64,000 bases of DNA. It comes from Avichristensenella sp031549905. Its GTDB lineage: Bacteria; Bacillota; Clostridia; Christensenellales; Aristaeellaceae. The notes beneath the pieces are model-generated. The model saw only the letters and a program-made list of their open reading frames with translations, was not told the DNA's origin and did not search any database. Shown piece by piece: positions 18,054-25,124 of the stretch; position 1 is the first letter of the stretch; each line of letters starts with the position of its first letter. The position numbers were made by a program, and so were the translations under genes. Where the stretch lies: contig JAVBPC010000032.1 of assembly GCA_031549905.1 (NCBI GenBank), positions 31,151 to 95,150 of the forward strand, written 5' to 3'.

Positions 18054-18527
18054 ATGAAGTGCATGTTTTGCAATAGCACCGAAAGCCGGGTTGTGGATTC
18101 CCGGCCCACTGAGGAGGGCAACGCCATCCGCCGCCGCCGCGAATGTGAGAAGTGCGGCCGCCGCTTCACCACCTATGAAAAGATTGAGGCCGTTCCCCTC
18201 CTGGTGATCAAGAAGGATGGCAGCCGGGAAGCCTTTGACCCGGAAAAGATACGCCGCAGCATCATCAAGAGCACGGAAAAGCGCTCTGTCTCCATGCCGG
18301 AGATCGACAAGCTGGTGCGTGAGATCGAGATGCAGGCGTACAACGCGCTGGATCAGGAAGTCACTTCCGCCGCCATCGGCGAAATGGTGATGGAAGGCCT
18401 TCGCAAGATCGACGAGGTCAGCTATGTCCGTTTTGCGTCGGTGTATCGCCAGTTCCGCGACATTCCCTCTTTCATGGACGAGCTGTCCAAGCTGCTGAAC
18501 GAACAGGCCCTGCACGAAAAGACCTGA
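18054..18527 (+). CDS. nrdR: Transcriptional repressor NrdR
   Basis: ATP/dATP-sensing repressor of ribonucleotide reductase genes. 157 residues, usual size. The N-terminal zinc ribbon has Cys3, Cys6, Cys31 and Cys34 (CMFC and CEKC). The ATP-cone domain follows from about residue 49 (PLLVIKKDGSREAFDPEKIRR). I start at ATG 18054, nine bases after AAAAGGGG, because the upstream in-frame residues precede the conserved MKCMFC. No ribonucleotide reductase gene is in the window, so its targets are elsewhere. Confidence 0.97.
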   Translation: MKCMFCNSTESRVVDSRPTEEGNAIRRRRECEKCGRRFTTYEKIEAVPLLVIKKDGSREAFDPEKIRRSIIKSTEKRSVSMPEIDKLVREIEMQAYNALDQEVTSAAIGEMVMEGLRKIDEVSYVRFASVYRQFRDIPSFMDELSKLLNEQALHEKT

Positions 18528-18541
18528 CCATGCGCCGAAAT

Positions 18542-18573
18542 CGCCCCCTGCGATTATGCCGGGGGCGTTTCTT
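18542..18573 (+). terminator. Terminator of nrdR overlapping the 3' end of the convergent gene
   Basis: Stem CGCCCCC / GGGGGCG with a 12-base loop, followed by TTTCTT. The stop codon of the convergent MmcQ/YjbR gene (18554-18556) lies in the loop, so the hairpin is shared by both transcript ends. Confidence 0.85.
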
Positions 18574-18952
18574 CTTGCAGCGATTGCCGGCCTTTCTTTG
18601 TCAGCTTGCTGATCACATACTTGTACGCATGGTCAATCATCGCGTGCAGTTCATCTTCGGGCACTATGCCGCTTTCCAAGTTCACAGTGTTGAAGTACGG
18701 CTGCTGCACCGGCGGGCAATGCCAGCCACGCGTTACCGTGCCCGGATACGCATCCCGGTAAAACATGCCGGTAATCCTGTCGCAGTTGAAAGTGGCCGTC
18801 CTTTCGCCTTTCAGCTGAAAAAACTGCGCAAATATCCGCCCCTTCACCTTGATTGCGGTGGAATTCGGGCCAAACGGATGGTCTTCATATGCGCCCGGCT
18901 TTTGCAGGCAATAGCGCAGCAACGCTTCGTCAGCTGTATTTCTTTCACTCAT
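18554..18952 (-). CDS. MmcQ/YjbR family protein
   Basis: 132 residues with the YjbR/CyaY-like fold pattern: EDHPFGPNSTAIKVKGRIFA, a central block rich in aromatics, and the PYFNTVNLESGIVPEDEL segment before a C-terminal helix. Members are annotated as possible DNA-binding proteins, but no function is firmly known. The ATG overlaps the stop of the pseudouridine synthase gene (ATGA), so the two are coupled. The long open frame upstream is the shadow of that synthase. The last codons lie in the nrdR terminator hairpin. Confidence 0.88.
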   Translation of the reverse strand: MSERNTADEALLRYCLQKPGAYEDHPFGPNSTAIKVKGRIFAQFFQLKGERTATFNCDRITGMFYRDAYPGTVTRGWHCPPVQQPYFNTVNLESGIVPEDELHAMIDHAYKYVISKLTKKGRQSLQEETPPA

Positions 18953-19653
18953 AGTGCCCGTATCTTTTCTATTTCTTCCTGGGTCAGTTCCCGCCACGCA
19001 CAGCGCTTCACACCGCCCAATTGCAGCGGGCCAAACTGCACGCGCCGCAGGTTTACCACCCGGTACCCTACCGCGTCGAACATCCTGCGCACCTGACGGT
19101 TGCGCCCTTCGTGGATGGTGACCAGCAGCACGGTTTCCGTGCCCGTACGCCGGATTACACGCACCTCGGCGGGGGCCGTAAGCTTTCCTTCCAGCGGCAC
19201 GCCCTGGCACAGGCGGTGCACGGCATCCATCGGCACATCGCCCTCCACGCGCGCAAGGTAGACCTTGTCCACCTCGCGGCTGGGGTGCAGCAGCCGCTGT
19301 GTCAGTTCGCCGTCGTTCGTCAGGATGATCAGCCCTTCGCTGTCAAAATCCAAACGGCCTACCGGGTACAGGCGTGCCGGAATATCCTTGAACCTATCCA
19401 GCACCGTGGGCCTTCCTTCCGGGTCGGAAACGGTGCATACCTCTCCAAACGGTTTATGATACAGGATGTAATAGCGCCTCTCTTCGGGCTGCACGGACGC
19501 CCCATCCACACAAACCGTATCGCCGTCCTCAACCTGCACACCCATCTCCGTGATGACCACGCCGTTTACCGCAACGCGGCCTTCGGCAATCATCTCTTCA
19601 CATTTCCGGCGGGATGCCACGCCGCATCCGGCCAGATACTTCTGTAACCGCAT
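18949..19653 (-). CDS. 23S/16S rRNA pseudouridine synthase, RsuA/RluB family
   Basis: Converts a specific rRNA uridine to pseudouridine. 234 residues. N-terminal S4 RNA-binding domain (MRLQKYLAGCGVASRRKCEE). The catalytic aspartate lies in GRLDFDSEGLIILTNDG, where most family members have Thr in place of this Ser. C-terminal family motif EGRNRQVRRMFDAVGY is present. RluB is the commonest Firmicute member, often next to scpA/scpB; here the scp genes are about 3 kb upstream on the same strand. Start ATG 19653 overlaps the GNAT stop by one base. Confidence 0.92.
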   Translation of the reverse strand: MRLQKYLAGCGVASRRKCEEMIAEGRVAVNGVVITEMGVQVEDGDTVCVDGASVQPEERRYYILYHKPFGEVCTVSDPEGRPTVLDRFKDIPARLYPVGRLDFDSEGLIILTNDGELTQRLLHPSREVDKVYLARVEGDVPMDAVHRLCQGVPLEGKLTAPAEVRVIRRTGTETVLLVTIHEGRNRQVRRMFDAVGYRVVNLRRVQFGPLQLGGVKRCAWRELTQEEIEKIRAL

Positions 19654-20228
19654 CACGATTCCCCCTGGCGAAAGAATTTGTAAAAGAAAAGCGCGCTCTC
19701 CCGAAGGCCGACAGCCATCAGCATCTGCTGGGATAGCCCCACATAGCGCAGCGTATCCACCCCGCCGAACTGAAACCCGCACGCGGTGAAGAACTGGCAC
19801 GCCCCCGCGTTCACATCCTGCGTTTCAGCCGTAAGGCCCGACAGGCGCTTTGAGCGCGCCCAGTCCTCCGAAAGCGCCAGCAACGCCTCCCCCACGCCGC
19901 GCCGCCGATGCGCCATCGCCACGCGGATGTCAAGGATTTTGGCAAGCTTGTGATCGTGCGATTCCAGCAGTATCTGTCCCGCAAATGTGCCATCCAGCCA
20001 GGCAAGATACACGCCTTTATCCGGCAGGTCAATCCACTGCTCCACGTTGGGCGGAATTTGCAGCGCGGTGCTGCCCACGCGCCACAGCGCGCCGGGCAGT
20101 GCCTTGTAGTCCAGCTCCAGCCCGCTTGGTTTGGCACGGACGACCACGCGCTCGCTGTCGAGTCGGCGGTCCTCCACCGTCCAGAGCAGATCGGCCGTTT
20201 CCGGCGTCAGCTTTCGGATTTCAATCAT
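19653..20228 (-). CDS. GNAT N-acetyltransferase, streptothricin-acetyltransferase-like
   Basis: 191 residues with the acetyl-CoA binding motif RRRGVGEALL and following helix. The C-terminal part (LTAETQDVNAGACQFFTACGF and the downstream aromatic tail ALFFYKFF) resembles streptothricin N-acetyltransferases more than ribosomal-protein acetylases. That is a family-level resemblance; the true acceptor is unknown. ATG 20228 follows AAGGAAG at a good distance. It lies downstream of a structured repeat and is coupled to the pseudouridine synthase. Confidence 0.82.
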   Translation of the reverse strand: MIEIRKLTPETADLLWTVEDRRLDSERVVVRAKPSGLELDYKALPGALWRVGSTALQIPPNVEQWIDLPDKGVYLAWLDGTFAGQILLESHDHKLAKILDIRVAMAHRRRGVGEALLALSEDWARSKRLSGLTAETQDVNAGACQFFTACGFQFGGVDTLRYVGLSQQMLMAVGLRESALFFYKFFRQGES

Positions 20229-20245
20229 GAGAACGCTTCCTTTGC

Positions 20246-20412
20246 TTAGGGCAACACCGCACAATGCGCCGGTGCGCCGACGAGTAGTTTTTTTGTCCAG
20301 GTGTGTCTGCAAAATGCGAAGGCGTAGCAGCGCTACGTCGAGCGTTTTGCAGGTGCGCATGTGCGGAAAAGCAACCGTCCGCGCGCCTGTGCATTGTGCG
20401 GTATTGCCTTAG
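20246..20412. repeat. Intergenic long-hairpin element, copy 1
   Basis: About 167 bases between dacF and the GNAT gene. Outer arms of about 37 bases (20246-20282 and 20376-20412) are complementary apart from a few mismatches; both contain the ACCGCACAATGC block in opposite orientation. Inside is a second hairpin whose apical stem is CGTAGC-AGC-GCTACG, flanked by an asymmetric GAAGG/TCGA internal loop and an arm CTGCAAAA/TTTTGCAG. The core 20317-20342 is identical to 57351-57376. A TA sits at each outer end, and the right end contains the dacF stop codon. Confidence 0.88.
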
Positions 20413-21554
20413 GGATCGGTTATAGACAGCATCGGCCAGGCACGCAGCCACAGCAGGAACGGCGAGGCCTTCTCGCGCACAGGCTCGGCAATCACCAAAG
20501 GTTTCTTATCCAGAATCTCGCCGTTCACGCGCATGGTCGCCCACCCCACCTGCGCGCCCGCGGGCAGCGGCGCCGTCACGCTTGGCGATATCTCGATGGT
20601 GAGATCCGGAAGCTCATCCTCCGCCACCGGTCCGGCAACAGAACCCCGGACCACAACCGGAATCTCTTTTACTTCCCCATCTTCAACCAAGACTGTGCCC
20701 ACCACCGTGCCGTCTTCCAACATTTGCTGCCACTGGTACACGGCAAAGCATCGATCCATCAGCCGCGCCGCCTCCTGAAACCAATCGGAACAGTTGAGCA
20801 CGACGCCGACAATTTCCATGTCCCCCCGCTTTGCCCCAAACACCAGGCACCGCCCCGCCGCCTTGGTAAACCCGGTCTTGATGCCTGTGGCGCCGTCATA
20901 GTCGGAAAGCAGCGCATTCTTGTTTCTCAGCACGCGCGAATAATCGCGGCCTTCCCATGGAATTGACGCGCGCTGCGTGGATACGATATCGCGAAACACC
21001 GGGTTCTTCATCGCGGCAGCGGCGATCAGCGTAAGATCACGCGCCGTGGTGACGTGCCCTGTCGCCGGCAGGCCATTTGGGTTGACAAAGTGCGTGCCTG
21101 TTCCGCCAAGCTCTACCGCGCGCTCATTCATCAGCTCAGCGAAAGCGTCCACGCTGCCGCCAATGTACTCCGCGATGGCAACCGCCGCATCATTGCCGGA
21201 GGCGAGCATCAACCCGTACAGCATGTGCTCCAGTTCGAGCGCTTCACCCCGGCCCAAATAAATCGATGTTCCGGGCATACCGTATGCGTTGTCACTGGTG
21301 ACGACTGTGTCATCCAGGTTCCCACGCTCCAGCGCCAACAGCGCCGTCATCACCTTCGTGGTGGAGGCCATCGGCATGGAAGCGTTTTCGTTATACGCCA
21401 GCAGGGGGCGGCCTGTCGCCAGATCAATCACATACGCCGCGCGGGCGCTTGTCCCCTCCGAAATCACGGCATAACCAATACCTGCATTATACAGGAGCGC
21501 AAGCAGGATGAAAAGCCCCACCAGCGCTTTTTCAGGTTTTCCAAGTATGCGCAT
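20409..21554 (-). CDS. dacF: D-alanyl-D-alanine carboxypeptidase, DacF/PBP5 type
   Basis: Serine peptidase family S11 that removes the terminal D-Ala of peptidoglycan peptides outside the membrane. 381 residues. N-terminal signal sequence (about residues 10-32), nucleophile motif STTK (Ser64, Lys67), SGND (S-x-N) about 55 residues later and the KTG motif in GIKTGFTKAAG. A C-terminal beta-rich PBP5-like domain follows. The neighbouring sporulation gene gerW makes a DacF role in spore cortex plausible but not proven. The ATG at 21554 lies seven bases after GGGGGG; the codon before it is TTG. Its ribosome site is inside a hairpin. Confidence 0.93.
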   Translation of the reverse strand: MRILGKPEKALVGLFILLALLYNAGIGYAVISEGTSARAAYVIDLATGRPLLAYNENASMPMASTTKVMTALLALERGNLDDTVVTSDNAYGMPGTSIYLGRGEALELEHMLYGLMLASGNDAAVAIAEYIGGSVDAFAELMNERAVELGGTGTHFVNPNGLPATGHVTTARDLTLIAAAAMKNPVFRDIVSTQRASIPWEGRDYSRVLRNKNALLSDYDGATGIKTGFTKAAGRCLVFGAKRGDMEIVGVVLNCSDWFQEAARLMDRCFAVYQWQQMLEDGTVVGTVLVEDGEVKEIPVVVRGSVAGPVAEDELPDLTIEISPSVTAPLPAGAQVGWATMRVNGEILDKKPLVIAEPVREKASPFLLWLRAWPMLSITDP

Positions 21555-21555
21555 C

Positions 21556-21592
21556 AAAAAGCCCCCCTTCTCCTGTACCGTATGAAGGGAGG
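21556..21592 (-). terminator. Terminator-like hairpin overlapping the dacF ribosome site
   Basis: On the minus strand CCTCCCTTC pairs with GAAGGGGGG around a 13-base loop and is followed by CTTTTTG, directly before the dacF start. It may terminate the gerW transcript, hide the dacF ribosome site, or both. Confidence 0.6.
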
Positions 21593-21607
21593 CGTTCGGT
21601 TATTCGG

Positions 21608-22054
21608 TTATTGGATCGGCATATCCGCCTCGGTATCCGACATTTCTTTCTTGGCGTCCATTTTTTCCGCGCCGGAGAGCACTTCCTTGATTTCGCCCAT
21701 CACCTGCGGCAGCAGTTCCATCACGCGGTCGATTGGCGTGGAATAGTTGGTGGGCAGCATCTTGACCTGCCCGTTTCCTACCACAAGGAATCCCATCGGG
21801 TACACCGAAACCCCTGCGCCTGTGCCCCCTGCAAACGGCAGATCCTCATCCAGCGTGCGCGCGGTGCCCTTTTTATCGCCTGTGGTGTAGTCGCCCCCGC
21901 CTGCAACAAACCCAAACGAAACGCGTGAAATGGGAATGATCGTTGTTCCGTCTCCCGTCTGCACGGGGTCGCCTATCACCGTATTGACATCCACCATGTC
22001 CTTGATATTTTCCATTGTCGTACCCATCAGGCTCTCAATTGGCCGCTTTTCCAT
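21608..22054 (-). CDS. ytfJ: GerW/YtfJ family sporulation protein
   Basis: 148 residues. The family signature is clear: IESLMGTTMENIKDMVDVNTV at the N-terminus, then PISRVSFGFVAGGGDY and FAGGTGAGVSVYPMGFLVV. In Bacillus the protein is made in spores and affects germination; its biochemistry is unknown. It overlaps the upstream DUF2953 gene by about 20 bases, the same pairing as ytfI-ytfJ in Bacillus. Presence of the pair supports a spore-forming ancestry. Confidence 0.93.
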   Translation of the reverse strand: MEKRPIESLMGTTMENIKDMVDVNTVIGDPVQTGDGTTIIPISRVSFGFVAGGGDYTTGDKKGTARTLDEDLPFAGGTGAGVSVYPMGFLVVGNGQVKMLPTNYSTPIDRVMELLPQVMGEIKEVLSGAEKMDAKKEMSDTEADMPIQ

Positions 22055-22568
22055 CTTCTAACCCTGCTTTCTTTTTCATTGGCGCGCGATCCTTAAAGGC
22101 ACGCACCCCCGCACGGATAATATCCCCACCCCGAAAGGAGAGTATACAGCGTGCAGACAGGGCGAAAAAAGCCTTTGTAAACTCCGGGCGTACATCCACA
22201 TGCGCGTGTATGGGCGCGCCGGCAGCCTGCAGCAGGATGGAAAGCCCCCCGGCCAGCATGGCGCTTTCAAACGCGTCTCCGGTGCCGATGCGGCAGCGCA
22301 ACTCCGCTTGCGACCACTCCGCCGCGCGAAAAAGATGGACATAAAAAGAGAGAATTTGACCAATCTGGAAAGTGGCTTCTCTTTTCCCCTTTTCGTGGCG
22401 CAAGGAAAACACGCCCATTGCACTGATCAACCCCACAAAGCGCACGGGCATTCCGTACAACCATACGATCACTTCAAATGTCGATTCTTTTCCGATATCG
22501 GCGCGCACGGAAAGCTTCAGCGGTGCCGTAAGCGTTACTGCGGCCGTCAATAGGAGCCATTCCAGCAA
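22035..22568 (-). CDS. DUF2953 domain-containing protein (YtfI-like)
   Basis: 177 residues. An N-terminal hydrophobic segment (about residues 2-17) is followed by beta-rich sequence and a C-terminal amphipathic stretch. The KLSVRADIGKE start of the domain and the position just upstream of gerW match the DUF2953/YtfI family found in spore formers. Function unknown. Translation appears to begin at TTG 22568, seven bases after GGGGG. Mature part is probably membrane-associated. Confidence 0.8.
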   Translation of the reverse strand: MLEWLLLTAAVTLTAPLKLSVRADIGKESTFEVIVWLYGMPVRFVGLISAMGVFSLRHEKGKREATFQIGQILSFYVHLFRAAEWSQAELRCRIGTGDAFESAMLAGGLSILLQAAGAPIHAHVDVRPEFTKAFFALSARCILSFRGGDIIRAGVRAFKDRAPMKKKAGLEDGKAAN

Positions 22569-22580
22569 AGAAAAACCCCC

Positions 22581-23165
22581 TTATTCAGGGAGTATCTCCG
22601 TTTGTTCCGCTTCCAATTCTTGTTCTGCGCCTTCCGGCAAGGGTTCGCTGGTTTTGGTGAAGTCAATATCCGGCAAATCCGCAAGCGAGGCAATCCCAAA
22701 ATGGCGCAGGAACGTGTCTGTCGTGACAAATAACGTTGGCCTGCCCAGCGTGTCCCGCTTCCCTGCCTCCTCAATCAACCCTTTGTTCAGCAATGACTGC
22801 ACCGAGTAATCACACTTCACGCCGCGCACAGACTCCACATCGCCGCGCGTGGCGGGCTGCCGGTACGCAATAACGGCCAGGGTCTCCATCGCCGCCTGCG
22901 TAAGGTTCTGCCTCTGCACGGGCTGCAACAGCCTCTCTACATAGGGGGCGTAGTCAGCGCGCGTAGAAAGCTGCACGCTGCGGCCAAAGCGCAGCAGGCG
23001 GATGCCGCGCCGCTCATAATCATATTGGCTTTGCAGCGCTTCCAGCGCCTGCGTGATCTCAAGCTCTGTGCACTCCAGCGCCATGCGCAGCGCCTCTTCT
23101 TCCAGCGGTTCCCCCGCAACGAACAGCACCGCCTCTATCGCGCCGATCAGCTCATTCTTCTCCAT
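22581..23165 (-). CDS. scpB: Segregation and condensation protein B
   Basis: Winged-helix partner of the SMC-ScpA complex that organises and separates chromosomes. 194 residues. Typical segments: IEAVLFVAGEPLEEEALRMAL at the N-terminus, then ETLAVIAYRQPATRGDVESVRG and the DTLGRPTLFVTTDTFLRHFG core. C-terminal tail is acidic. ATG 23165 lies after AAGGAAAGG and overlaps scpA by 14 bases. The longer frame upstream is antisense-free shadow of scpA. Confidence 0.96.
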   Translation of the reverse strand: MEKNELIGAIEAVLFVAGEPLEEEALRMALECTELEITQALEALQSQYDYERRGIRLLRFGRSVQLSTRADYAPYVERLLQPVQRQNLTQAAMETLAVIAYRQPATRGDVESVRGVKCDYSVQSLLNKGLIEEAGKRDTLGRPTLFVTTDTFLRHFGIASLADLPDIDFTKTSEPLPEGAEQELEAEQTEILPE

Positions 23166-23886
23166 GGTGGCCCTTTCCTTCGCTGAGGATAATTTCGCCA
23201 AATGTCTCGGTTTGGTGGATGTGCAGCCGTCCCAGGCGCAGCATCTCCAGTATCGCCATGAAAAGTGTGACGATCTCTTCCCGGCTTGGCGATGCGGAAA
23301 AGAGCATGTCAAACGGCAGCGGACCTTCCCGAACACGCGACGCGATAATAAACATCGACGCCTGCATAGACACGCGATAGCCCTGCACCTCGCGTGCGGG
23401 TGCGTCTTTTTCCGGCTGTTCGGCCAGGCGGAGAAGCACGCGGCGCATCGCCTCCTGCAGGCCGGCAAGCGTAAGGTTCGGCAGCTCAAAGATGGGCGGA
23501 GGCAGCGGAATTTCCTCCGGAAGCTTTTCAAACATCTGATTTGCAGCTGCCTCGAACGCCTGCATCTGATCAACGCCCGTTTTTAGCGCAGCGTATTCGG
23601 CTAGGCGGCGGATCAGCGCTTCTTCGGGCGATTCTTCGCCTTCTTCCACCTTAGGCGGTTTGGGCAGCAGCGCGCGGCTTTTGATCTCAAGCAATGTTGC
23701 GGCCATGGCAAGGAACTCGCTGGCAATGTCCATATCCAGCGTCGTAATGTCTTCCATAGAGGCCAGGTATTGCTCCGTGATCTCGGAGACAAATATGTCT
23801 TTGATATCCACCTTTGCTTTTGAAATCAGATGTAACAGCAGGTCCAGCGGCCCCTCGAACTCTTTGAGACGTACGGTAACGGCCAT
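23152..23886 (-). CDS. scpA: Segregation and condensation protein A
   Basis: Kleisin subunit bridging SMC heads. 244 residues, usual length. N-terminal motif FEGPLDLLLHLISKAKVDI and the following ISEFLAMAATLLEIKSRALLP-type helix are diagnostic; an acidic linker (EEGEESPEE) leads to the winged-helix C-terminus. It forms an operon with scpB and lies three bases after the M50 protease gene. Start ATG 23886 has only a GGGG site close by, so a weak or coupled start is likely. Confidence 0.96.
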   Translation of the reverse strand: MAVTVRLKEFEGPLDLLLHLISKAKVDIKDIFVSEITEQYLASMEDITTLDMDIASEFLAMAATLLEIKSRALLPKPPKVEEGEESPEEALIRRLAEYAALKTGVDQMQAFEAAANQMFEKLPEEIPLPPPIFELPNLTLAGLQEAMRRVLLRLAEQPEKDAPAREVQGYRVSMQASMFIIASRVREGPLPFDMLFSASPSREEIVTLFMAILEMLRLGRLHIHQTETFGEIILSEGKGHHGEE

Positions 23887-23889
23887 CCC

Positions 23890-24666
23890 CTAGCCCCCGA
23901 TCAGCAGCGAAAAACCGCTGAGCACCACAGACTGCAGCCCATCGCCCAGGAAGGTCATCACATCGCTGAGCACGCCGGTGAAGGAGAGCAGCAAAAGCGC
24001 CGCCATCCCGATCTGGGCAACTTGGCGGCTGGCAAACAATTTGCCTTTGAAGATCAAATCGTTGAAAATGTGCGAACCATCCAGCGGCGGTACAGGCAGC
24101 AGGTTGAAGATGGCGATATACAGGTTTACCATTGCAATCTGGCTGCAAAGGCGCACCGCCCAAAGCAAGTCTGGGTTAGCGTAATAGCGGTTGTATTCCG
24201 AGCCGTACCCGGCCAGGATCGTGTTGATAACGCCGTCTTTGAGTCCCAACAGCTCATGCAGACTATACTGCCCAAGGATTGCGGGGCTCCAAAGGTATTG
24301 ATTGACCCAAACGGCAATTCCGGTGAAAAGCAAAAACAGCAGCAAGTTCACCGTGATGCCCGCAATGGAAACAAGAAAATCATCCCGGTGCGGACGCTTG
24401 AAGTAATTCGGATTGACCGGCACGGGCTTGGCCCAACCGAATCCAACAAAAAACATCAGCAGCGTGCCAATCGGGTCCAAATGCTTGAGCGGGTTCAGTG
24501 TAAGGCGCCCCATCATCTTAGCGGTAGGGTCGCCCAGGCGGTACGCAACGTACCCGTGCGCGCACTCGTGCAGGATCAACGCAATCAGCACCGCAGGGAT
24601 GCGGTACAGCGAGTATTCCAGAAACCAAAGCGGATCGGTGAACAGCGTCTCTAGCAGTGAAAACAA
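23890..24666 (-). CDS. Site-2 protease family (M50) membrane metallopeptidase
   Basis: 258 residues with several membrane helices. Zinc motif HECAH near residue 29 (HExxH), then NPLKHLDP and the third metal ligand in LLPVPPLDGSHI. This is the short YwhC-type M50 family without a PDZ domain, common next to scpA in Firmicutes. It should cut a substrate within the membrane; the substrate is unknown, and sigma or sporulation factors are only candidates. Translation seems to start at TTG 24666, eight bases after AAGGAG. Confidence 0.9.
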   Translation of the reverse strand: MFSLLETLFTDPLWFLEYSLYRIPAVLIALILHECAHGYVAYRLGDPTAKMMGRLTLNPLKHLDPIGTLLMFFVGFGWAKPVPVNPNYFKRPHRDDFLVSIAGITVNLLLFLLFTGIAVWVNQYLWSPAILGQYSLHELLGLKDGVINTILAGYGSEYNRYYANPDLLWAVRLCSQIAMVNLYIAIFNLLPVPPLDGSHIFNDLIFKGKLFASRQVAQIGMAALLLLSFTGVLSDVMTFLGDGLQSVVLSGFSLLIGG

Positions 24667-24678
24667 AACGGCATCTCC

Positions 24679-25095
24679 TTATTCAAAGCCCCTGAGCTTG
24701 TGCCCGATGATGGGCAGCACATAGGCCTCCCCGCGGTAAGCGCGCAGCATCATGCGGACACGCAGCACCAAAATGCCCACCGTCGCGCCCCAGAAAACGA
24801 TCATCATCAGGATGTACATCAGGTATCCGACAAGCGGAATCCAACCCAGGATCGCCGACAACAGCCAGCAGAGCATCCCAAGCGCCAGGTGCAGCGCACC
24901 CAGCCCAACAGACTGCACCGAAAACCGCCGCACCGCGTGGCTCTTCTGATCGGCGAAAAGCAGGAACAGCGCAAACAGTGCGGACACAGAGGCGAGCGTA
25001 CAAGTCAGGTTGACCGCCTGGCTGGTGGAGATCACGGCAGGCTGCTCTTCTTCCGGTTCCTGAAAGTCCTCTACGCGATCATCGAAATCATCCAT
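24679..25095 (-). CDS. Small membrane protein, DUF4870-like
   Basis: 138 residues. An acidic N-terminus of about 25 residues (DDFDDRVEDFQEPEEEQ) precedes three hydrophobic segments. The stretch ADQKSHAVRRFSVQSVGLGALHL resembles the conserved turn of DUF4870/Tic20-like proteins, in which a charged loop is followed by an aromatic-Q motif. No function known. It lies between ddl and the M50 protease in the same operon. Confidence 0.6.
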   Translation of the reverse strand: MDDFDDRVEDFQEPEEEQPAVISTSQAVNLTCTLASVSALFALFLLFADQKSHAVRRFSVQSVGLGALHLALGMLCWLLSAILGWIPLVGYLMYILMMIVFWGATVGILVLRVRMMLRAYRGEAYVLPIIGHKLRGFE

Positions 25096-25124
25096 CCGAA
25101 ACGCCCCTTTCGTACAGGTCCCGG

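Noticed and set aside
20317..20342. CRISPR repeat
   Set aside because: Only two copies 37 kb apart and no regularly spaced array or cas genes.
20246..20412. The hairpin element as an ordinary Rho-independent terminator of dacF
   Set aside because: It is far too long, has no trailing U-run, and has a close partner at 57282-57445 with a shared core.
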